From Candidatus Brocadiia bacterium (GTDB lineage: Bacteria > Planctomycetota > MHYJ01 > WSZJ01), in contig JABWAY010000122.1 of assembly GCA_013360825.1 (NCBI GenBank), forward strand, positions 1 through 11,233: DNA of 11,233 bases, given 5' to 3'. Below, one piece after another: positions 6,066 through 11,233 of the stretch (position 1 is its first letter; each line of letters opens with the position of its first letter). The notes beneath the pieces are model-generated. The model was not told the origin of the DNA. It saw only the letters and a list, made by a program, of their open reading frames with translations, and made no database searches. The position numbers and the translations under genes are program-made.

Positions 6066-7118
6066 GTGGTTGCGGAGATGCCGAATGTGACGAGGGACGA
6101 GTTTCTGCAATGGGCAAGGATCGGGCGCAACAACCAGGCCCCCGGCACTGCCAGCCTGCAGGGCGCTGCGGGAAATGGCCGGGCTTCCCTCGGACTTCCC
6201 GGGGACCTGCGAGTTCCATTGAGACCCAGTGGCGCGTCTCAGCCCACACGGATTCCTGAGAGGGGACGGGAGATCAAGGTGCTCTCCGTCCGTTCCCAAA
6301 GCGCCGGGCAGGCCGAGATGGCCCACACGACCAGCCTCAGTTTAGAACCTGAACTCAGGATCCCGCACGCGACGCGACCCTCGACCAGGCCGGTCGAGCT
6401 CACTGCCTCGGGGCGCTCGCCTGATACAGGCCGTTACTACCAGGGTGCCCCGGAAGAGCCACCTCCGGCACCCGAGCCTCCCGATCCGTGCAAGCCGCCC
6501 GAAAAGATTGAAGGCGAGGTGGAGTCACTCCTCAGCGAACTCTTCGTCGCGACGAATGAGAACGATCGGGCCAAGAAACGGAAGGCAGTCGACAGACTTC
6601 TGGAACTGCTGAAGCAGTGTCCGGACATCGTGGGGCGACTCCTCAGAGATGCGGAGAAGCAGGCGCAGTTTGACCCGCGCCTCCGGAGGGAGATCGGACT
6701 CATTTTCTCACGCGTACCAACCCCTGCAGAACTGCTGCGGCGCATCCTGGAGACTCGATCCGAAGAGGAGATTCCGGACGGCGAACCAACGCTGCCTGAA
6801 CTGCCGGATTGGGAGAAGCCAATACGGAAAACCAGAACAGAGACGACCTACATGGTTTCCGGCATGGCCGCATGTATCTGGATTCCGATGATCGAAGCTC
6901 TTGGTGCTGACTGTCGAAAGGAGGCAGCAGCGCTCCTGCCGCGACTCGAGGCCATCTGTGAGTCATGGAAGTATGAGGAGGACGTTCGAGATCCGGGGAC
7001 CGGTGATGGTGGCAAGAGTCTGAGACTGGGCAAAGCCGCGCTGGCGGCCAGGGTGGGGCTCTCCAGCAAGATCGAAGACTTCGTGTCCTGTCTGGAGGGG
7101 GTCGTGAATCGGAAATGA
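6066..7118 (+). CDS. Unknown 350-residue protein, helical C-terminal half
   Basis: I do not recognise it. The first ~145 residues are polar and low-complexity, followed by a Pro-rich hinge (EEPPPAPEPPDPCKPPEK) near residues 139-156. The rest looks alpha-helical: GEVESLLSELF, KAVDRLLELLKQCPDIVGRLL, a PTPAELLRRIL segment, an acidic linker, then a hydrophobic amphipathic stretch (YMVSGMAACIWIPMIEAL) and a charged C-terminus. Helical-repeat proteins can look like this, but there is no clear repeat. GTG 6066 has AAAGG three bases upstream; ATG 6078 in the same frame is an alternative. Codon use is visibly less G/C-biased at third positions than in the flagellar genes, hinting at foreign origin. 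The stop overlaps the next gene's start (ATGA), so the two products probably act together. Confidence 0.65.
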   Translation: MVAEMPNVTRDEFLQWARIGRNNQAPGTASLQGAAGNGRASLGLPGDLRVPLRPSGASQPTRIPERGREIKVLSVRSQSAGQAEMAHTTSLSLEPELRIPHATRPSTRPVELTASGRSPDTGRYYQGAPEEPPPAPEPPDPCKPPEKIEGEVESLLSELFVATNENDRAKKRKAVDRLLELLKQCPDIVGRLLRDAEKQAQFDPRLRREIGLIFSRVPTPAELLRRILETRSEEEIPDGEPTLPELPDWEKPIRKTRTETTYMVSGMAACIWIPMIEALGADCRKEAAALLPRLEAICESWKYEEDVRDPGTGDGGKSLRLGKAALAARVGLSSKIEDFVSCLEGVVNRK

Positions 7119-8404
7119 GACGATTCCGCAGCCTGACCGGAGTGGCCTGCCTGGCCATTCTGTGTTCCTGCAGTTCTGACCGCCACGAGCCCCTGCCAAC
7201 GGATACCGGGCGACACTCCATTCATCGCTTTCGGTTTGTGTCCACAACGCCTGAGGTGAGCCCGGTTGCGGGCGCGAGGGACGACAGCCCCGTGTTTGCG
7301 GTGTCCGCATCGGGGGCCCAGGCGCTCATGTGGCGCCGCGTCCTCCGCAGGGGACCAGGTCGGCAATGGGAGAGGGACGAATCGGTCATGCTGCTTGCTC
7401 GACGCTCACGCGAGGGTGGGGAGTGGCTGCCCACCGAAATCGTCCTGGAGTCCGACTTTCGAATCCCGATCGGCCTCTGCTGGGTCGGTGACACTCTCGT
7501 CGCTGTGTGCATCGATGGACAGACCGTCGTCGTCCACGTGGGGGCTCCCACCGGTCCGCTGAGGCGCTTTGGCAGCATCCGGGAAACGGGTGGGAAACGA
7601 TGGGTTCATTCGGCCGCACTCGTTCCAGTGGATGCCTCTCTGGTTCGGATCGTCGTGAGCAGTGAGTTCGGAATCAAGGAGACGACGATCGCCCCTGCGG
7701 AAGCTCCTCCAGGGGGAATCCTCGTTGCAACTCCCATCGAGGGACTCGCCAGAGGCGAGGCGCTGCGCGATGCGGTCCTTGGTCCGGTCGGTTCGACCCT
7801 CGTGTCCCTTATCGTGCCAGGAGAGGGCCCGGAGCAGCCTGTCCGCATCGTCCGAGTTGACGAGACGCGTAGGGCAGTCGAAGTCTTCCGGTCGTCGGGA
7901 TTGCCTCCCCCACATCGATGGTTGACGCTGCGAACCGTCCGGGATCCGGATCCGGAGTTTCCGGTCAACGTCGGACCCGTCATGGCCCGAATCGGCAGAC
8001 ACGTCGAGTGCGTGTGGGCTGTCGATGGCGGATCCGACGGGGTTCAGATCCTCCGCACCGTCTCTTGGGACGGCGGATTCAATTGGTCGCCGGCCACCAC
8101 CGAGGTGACTGGGATCTCAGGCCATCTTGGGTTGCCGGCGCTCATCGTGCTGCCTGCAGAGCGGGTTGGGTTGGCCTGGATCGAACTCGGTGCCACTGGC
8201 CAGTGGCGCGCGCATGGGAAGATTTTTGCGGCGCAGGGTCAGCTCCCGACCAAGGTCGTTCCGTCGTTACCCTTCGAGATTGAAGACTGGCCCGGCTATT
8301 ACCTGAAATTTACTTCCCAAGGCAGCGCTGCCCATAGCGCGCTCTCCGCCAGGATCGGGGGTGTACAGGGTCTGTGGCTCTGGGAATGCCGACCCTCCGA
8401 CTGA
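7115..8404 (+). CDS. Putative lipoprotein with Asp-box beta-propeller
   Basis: 429 residues. The N-terminus (MRRFR, hydrophobic LTGVACLAIL, then L-C-S-C with Cys19) is a credible lipoprotein signal, so the mature protein is probably membrane-anchored outside the cytoplasm. A clear Asp-box (S-x-D-x-G-x-x-W: SWDGGFNW, 317-324) and a degenerate one near 98-104 (SREGGEW), together with many short beta-like segments, suggest a sialidase/BNR-type propeller fold. No catalytic arginine triad of true sialidases can be assigned, so a binding or scaffold role is more likely than hydrolysis. The ATG at 7115 overlaps the previous stop. Third-position GC is lower than in flanking flagellar genes. Function unknown. 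Confidence 0.65.
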   Translation: MRRFRSLTGVACLAILCSCSSDRHEPLPTDTGRHSIHRFRFVSTTPEVSPVAGARDDSPVFAVSASGAQALMWRRVLRRGPGRQWERDESVMLLARRSREGGEWLPTEIVLESDFRIPIGLCWVGDTLVAVCIDGQTVVVHVGAPTGPLRRFGSIRETGGKRWVHSAALVPVDASLVRIVVSSEFGIKETTIAPAEAPPGGILVATPIEGLARGEALRDAVLGPVGSTLVSLIVPGEGPEQPVRIVRVDETRRAVEVFRSSGLPPPHRWLTLRTVRDPDPEFPVNVGPVMARIGRHVECVWAVDGGSDGVQILRTVSWDGGFNWSPATTEVTGISGHLGLPALIVLPAERVGLAWIELGATGQWRAHGKIFAAQGQLPTKVVPSLPFEIEDWPGYYLKFTSQGSAAHSALSARIGGVQGLWLWECRPSD

Positions 8405-8455
8405 CCAGATTCCGCGCTGTCGGCGGGACTCCGGGGATGGTTCTCATCGACGTGC
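8405..8455 (+). pseudogene. Remnant of the 3' end of a second A-type gene
   Basis: 8417-8454 matches 5558-5595 (the end of gene A) at 33 of 38 bases. In the corresponding frame it reads LSAGLRGWFSSTC against LSAGLRRWTSST-stop in gene A; two of the five changes are silent, two replace residues, and the stop TGA has become TGC just past the aligned block. Nothing upstream of about 8410 resembles gene A, so only the last dozen codons survive. It abuts the lipoprotein stop (8402-8404). Confidence 0.7.
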
Positions 8456-8593
8456 AGGCCACGGGGGCGACCAGCCTCTCCGTGGACACGCAGGGGTCCA
8501 ACGACCTGCAGGGGTGGAGTACGTTCGGGACGACGATCACCGTGAACGCGGTCGGCCAGAACTTCCCCGCAGCGCGGACGGCGGTGGCATTCC
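8437..8593 (+). pseudogene. Truncated internal fragment of gene B
   Basis: The B frame is intact here and encodes residues identical to B 41-85. It lacks the first 40 codons and the last 27, including the RWVRL strand. ATG 8437 is in frame but has no good ribosome site. After the fragment the frame runs into unrelated sequence and stops at 8625. Compared with 5558-5874, 140 bp between the A-tail and the B block are missing. Unlikely to make a folded protein. Confidence 0.8.
8457..8593 (+). repeat. Direct repeat, copy 2
   Basis: Partner of 5738-5874, offset 2719 bp, 135/137 identical. It lies in the same orientation, so recombination between copies would delete about 2.7 kb: the end of B, the 350-residue protein gene and the lipoprotein gene. 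Confidence 0.95.
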
Positions 8594-8854
8594 CTGGAAC
8601 ACGCTCCCGGCGGACCGGCAGTTGAACTCGGAGGCGGCTCACAGACGGTCCCCATTGAGCTCGAGTTCCCGGATGCGCGGGGAGCTTGCCGCGGATCTCT
8701 CACCATGAATGCTGCGGGGCAGGTGCAGTTGTTCCTGTACGACAGCGCGGGGGAGGCGCACGCATGCATCGGATGGTTGGAGAACAGGGACGAGGTGTGC
8801 TTCGCGATCATCGATGCGGACGGCACGTGTACGTGGACCTCCCCGTCGCGGTAA
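8594..8854 (+). pseudogene. Orphan C-terminal reading frame of an unknown gene
   Basis: Directly after the repeat junction an open frame reads about 86 residues to TAA at 8852-8854: LEHAPGGPAVELGGGS, then VPIELEFPDARGACRGSLTM, AAGQVQLFLYDSAGEAHACI, GWLENRDEVCFAIIDADGTC and TWTSPSR. The alternation of hydrophobic residues and codon use look like a real beta-rich protein end. No start with a ribosome site exists at its left edge; an internal ATG at 8705 would yield only 49 residues. I read it as the tail of a gene whose front was lost when the B fragment was joined. It could instead be a short real gene starting at 8705. Confidence 0.5.
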
Positions 8855-8876
8855 GCCGGGATGCCTGTCGCCCGGC
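8855..8876. terminator. Short hairpin in the convergent intergenic region
   Basis: A perfect 6-bp stem, GCCGGG (8855-8860) with CCCGGC (8871-8876), around a 10-base loop, starting right at the stop of the orphan frame. No T-run, so weak evidence. The rest of the gap up to 9003 holds a 12-bp palindrome (CGGCCGCGGCCG, 8981-8992) and nothing else I can name; plus- and minus-strand genes converge here. Confidence 0.3.
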
Positions 8877-9003
8877 TCGGGGACGCGGCAACGGACATGG
8901 ATGTTTCAGGACCGGAGACCCTCTGACAGGTCCGGCGTCCGCAGGCAGCAAGCGACTCCTGAATTCCGTTCGCGTCGAACCGGCCGCGGCCGCGTGTGGC
9001 GAC

Positions 9004-10320
9004 TCAGGCCAGCCCCCACTTCTTCACCTTCTCCCGCAGCGTCCGCTCCCCGATCCCGAGCGCGGTCGCGGCACGCTGCCGGTTCCCGCCGCTCGCGGCC
9101 AGCGCCGCGACGATCGCACGCTTCTCGATCTCCTCCATCGTCAGGCCGGCATAGGGATCCGCCGCGGTGCCCGGCGCCGCATCCCCCGCGGTTGAGCCCG
9201 TCAGCCACGGCGCGATGTGCTCCGCGAGGATGGTCGGGCCCGGGACGAGCACGCAGGCGCGCTCGAGCACGTTGAACAACTCCCGTACATTTCCCGGCCA
9301 CGGGTAGCGGCGCAGGATCTCCAGCGCCCCGCGATCCAGCGTCCGTCTCCCCCGCAGGAAACGCGCGCAGAGCGGTTCCAGATCCTCGGGCCGCTCGCGC
9401 AGCGGGGGGATGCTGAGAGGCACGACGTTGAGCCGGAAGAAGAGATCTTCGCGAAACCGGCCTTTCGCAATCTCCGCCTTGAGATCGCGATTCGTCGTGG
9501 CGACCACACGGACGTTCGCGGGGCGCGGCAGACTGGAGCCGACCCGCTCGAAGACGCGCTCCTGGAGCACGCGCAGAAGCTTGGCCTGCAGGTTGGTGTC
9601 CATCTCGCTGACCTCGTCGAGAAGCAAAGTGCCGCCCTCGGCCAGCTCGAACCGCCCCTTGCGCTGCCGGTCCGCGCCCGTGAAAGCACCCTTTTCGTGC
9701 CCGAACAGCTCCGATTCGAGCAGCCCGGCGGAGAGCGCCGCGCAGTTCACGGCGAGGAAGGGCCCCGCCGCCCGGGGTGATTCCGCGTGGAGGGTCCGCG
9801 CGACGACTTCCTTCCCGACCCCGGTCTCGCCGGCGATCAGCACGGTGGTGTCGGCGGCCGCGATCCGCCGGAGCTGTTCGCGCAGTCCCTCGAGGCCGAT
9901 CAGCGGGACCGTCCCGGACTCCACCTGGGCGCGCAGGACCTCGTTTTCCCTCGAGAGCCGTCCGTGGTCGAGCGCGCGGCGCACGAGGAGCTCGAGCTCC
10001 TGGGCCTTGAATGGTTTCTGGATGAAGTGAAACGCGCCGCGGCGCATCGCGTCCACGGCGGTTTCGACCGTCCCGTAGGCCGTCATCACGATCACCGGCA
10101 GCCCCGGGTGGGCCCGCAGCAGTTCCTCCACGACCTGGATTCCATCCATCCCCGCCATCTTGAGGTCCGTCAGGGCGGCATCCGGCGGCCACCGGCGCGC
10201 CTCCTCACACGCTCCCCGTCCGTCCGCGAACGCCCGGACCTCATGTCCCGCGCGCGTCAGCGCCTCCGTCACCGACTCCCGCAGGATCGGCGTGTCCTCC
10301 GCGATCAGGATGCGAGCCAT
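9004..10320 (-). CDS. Sigma54-dependent response regulator, NtrC/FlrC type
   Basis: 438 residues with the full three-domain plan. Receiver (1-118): acidic pair E8/D9, phospho-acceptor D52 in LTDLKMAGMDG, T80 and K102. AAA+ domain (about 138-372): Walker A GETGVGKE (164-171), the sigma54-contacting GAFTGA loop (211-216), Walker B TLLLDE (231-236) and RFREDLFFRL (288-297). A C-terminal Fis-type helix-turn-helix (about 395-436) contains GNRQRAATALGIGERTLREK. All key residues are present, so it should activate sigma54 promoters when phosphorylated. TAGGAGGA, eight bases before ATG and overlapping the kinase stop, gives strong coupling. With a sigma54 site at flgB and a cognate kinase, FlrC/FleR-like control of flagellar genes is likely, though the family also includes AtoC and ZraR types. 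Confidence 0.95.
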   Translation of the reverse strand: MARILIAEDTPILRESVTEALTRAGHEVRAFADGRGACEEARRWPPDAALTDLKMAGMDGIQVVEELLRAHPGLPVIVMTAYGTVETAVDAMRRGAFHFIQKPFKAQELELLVRRALDHGRLSRENEVLRAQVESGTVPLIGLEGLREQLRRIAAADTTVLIAGETGVGKEVVARTLHAESPRAAGPFLAVNCAALSAGLLESELFGHEKGAFTGADRQRKGRFELAEGGTLLLDEVSEMDTNLQAKLLRVLQERVFERVGSSLPRPANVRVVATTNRDLKAEIAKGRFREDLFFRLNVVPLSIPPLRERPEDLEPLCARFLRGRRTLDRGALEILRRYPWPGNVRELFNVLERACVLVPGPTILAEHIAPWLTGSTAGDAAPGTAADPYAGLTMEEIEKRAIVAALAASGGNRQRAATALGIGERTLREKVKKWGLA

Positions 10321-10332
10321 GCCGGATTCCTC

Positions 10333-11160
10333 CTACTGGACCGACGGGAGGGTGACGCGGAAGGCCGCGCCGCCGCCCGGAAGATTGGCCGCCTCGATCG
10401 TCCCGCCGTGCGCCTCGACGATCCGGTGCGCGATCGCCAGCCCGAGCCCCGTGCCGCGGGAGCGGTTGGTGAAGAACGGGGTGAACAGTTTCGGCAGGGC
10501 CTCCGCGGGGATTCCCGGGCCGGTGTCGCTCACGGTCGCGACCGTCCGCCCGTCCGCCCGGCGGGCGGACACCGTGACCGTGCCGCCGTCGCGCATCGCC
10601 TGGGAGGCGTTGATGAGGAGATTGAGGAAGACCCGCGCCAGCATCGGCGGATCGGCGAGCACGCGCAGTCCGGCGCCCGCTTCCCGTTTCACCCGGACGC
10701 GCCCCTCCGCGAGCACGTGCTCCGCCGCGGACAGGGCCTCGTCCAGGACCTGCCCGAGGTCGCAGGGCCGCGTCTCCAGGGTCATGTCGCGCGCAAACGC
10801 CAGCATGTCCTCGACCAGCCCGTCCAGCCCCTTCAGCCCCTTCATCATCTTCTCCAGCGTCGTCCGCGCCTCTCCCGCCGGAAGATCTTCCTCCAGGAGA
10901 CTGGCCCACATCTGGATGCCCCCCAGCGGATTGCGGATTTCGTGCGCAACGCACGCCGCCATCTCCCCGATGAGGGCAAGCCGGTTGCGGCGCGCCAGTT
11001 CCCGGTTCTTCTCCTCGAGTTCGCGCGTCAGCTCCGCGACGCGCGCCTGAAGCTGGTCGTGGGACCCCTGCAGCCGGGCGGAGGCCTCGTTGAAGGAGCG
11101 CATCAGCTCCATGAGAGAGGCCACATCGGGGCCCGGGTCGGAGCGACGGGGCAGCGTCAC
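10333..11160 (-). CDS. Soluble sensor histidine kinase, FlrB/FleS-like
   Basis: 275 residues from GTG 11160. No membrane helix, so it acts in the cytoplasm. A coiled-coil lead (about 27-60) precedes the dimerisation/phosphotransfer helix with AHEIRNPLGG (H73), then the ATPase domain: N-box NLLINASQAM (180-189), G1 DTGPGIP (212-218), F-box FTPFFT (226-231) and G2 GTGLGL (236-241). It should phosphorylate D52 of the regulator encoded 12 bases downstream. It lacks the PAS domain many FlrB/FleS proteins carry, unless the gene starts farther upstream: the frame stays open to the window edge, but that part is Pro/Arg-rich and not protein-like. No convincing Shine-Dalgarno precedes the GTG. The signal sensed is unknown, perhaps an assembly checkpoint. 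Confidence 0.9.
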   Translation of the reverse strand: MTLPRRSDPGPDVASLMELMRSFNEASARLQGSHDQLQARVAELTRELEEKNRELARRNRLALIGEMAACVAHEIRNPLGGIQMWASLLEEDLPAGEARTTLEKMMKGLKGLDGLVEDMLAFARDMTLETRPCDLGQVLDEALSAAEHVLAEGRVRVKREAGAGLRVLADPPMLARVFLNLLINASQAMRDGGTVTVSARRADGRTVATVSDTGPGIPAEALPKLFTPFFTNRSRGTGLGLAIAHRIVEAHGGTIEAANLPGGGAAFRVTLPSVQ

Positions 11161-11233
11161 CGGGAGAGATCCAGCCGCGCGGGGCCGGGAGGGGGATCGG
11201 GGGCGCGGTAGGCTCCCGCGGCCCGCCGCGCGT

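Noticed and set aside
5738..8593. Diversity-generating retroelement (template/variable repeat pair)
   Set aside because: The two mismatches are C to T and C to G at silent positions rather than adenine-specific changes, and no reverse transcriptase is encoded in the window.
8374..8625. An 83-residue gene beginning at GTG 8374
   Set aside because: It begins inside the lipoprotein gene, consists mainly of the duplicated B fragment, and ends in unrelated sequence; better read as debris.
8906..10192. Second long minus-strand frame over the response regulator
   Set aside because: Gly/Arg/Ala-rich out-of-frame translation of the regulator gene; the true frame contains every domain motif.

Overview
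The window is high-GC bacterial DNA. It carries a flagellar basal-body locus on the minus strand, with an unrelated plus-strand block of about 4.3 kb lodged inside it. A sigma54 activator with an intact GAFTGA loop, a soluble flagellar-type histidine kinase and a lipoprotein signal point to a Gram-negative-type, flagellated lineage, for example Acidobacteriota, Desulfobacterota, Myxococcota or a related group. The sequence alone does not settle the phylum.

Layout. 1-3987 (minus strand, transcribed right to left): flgB, flgC, fliE, fliF, fliG and the start of fliH, in tight coupling with 3-4 base overlaps or gaps at most junctions. Together they encode the proximal rod, the rod/MS-ring junction, the MS ring, the rotor switch and the export-ATPase regulator. 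A good sigma54 -24/-12 match (4028-4043, minus) lies just upstream of flgB. 9004-11160 (minus): a soluble histidine kinase followed by an NtrC/FlrC-type sigma54 response regulator, a plausible controller of that promoter. The kinase-regulator pair and flgB point the same way but are separated by the foreign block.

4044-4519 has no gene I can support. 4551-5957 (plus) is a three-gene unit: an ECF-like sigma factor whose 5' end runs through a nine-unit heptanucleotide repeat, then two small, mutually paralogous proteins (called A and B here) sharing a GSND...W motif and a C-terminal RL strand. The first two genes overlap by ATGA, and the third has a strong Shine-Dalgarno. A very stable hairpin follows (5967-6012). 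6066-8404 (plus) is a second, translationally coupled pair: an unrecognised helical protein and a lipoprotein with an Asp-box, probably a beta-propeller. 8405-8854 is gene debris: the last codons of a second A-type gene, a 137-bp fragment of B (135/137 identical to the intact gene, both changes synonymous), and an orphan C-terminal reading frame of unknown parentage.

The most unusual signals are the sigma-factor/A/B unit with its decayed partial second copy, and the heptamer array. The array's current length puts the ATG codons upstream of it one frame away from the sigma-factor frame, so losing one unit would fuse them. Function for A, B, the 350-aa protein and the lipoprotein is unknown; statements about them are inference.
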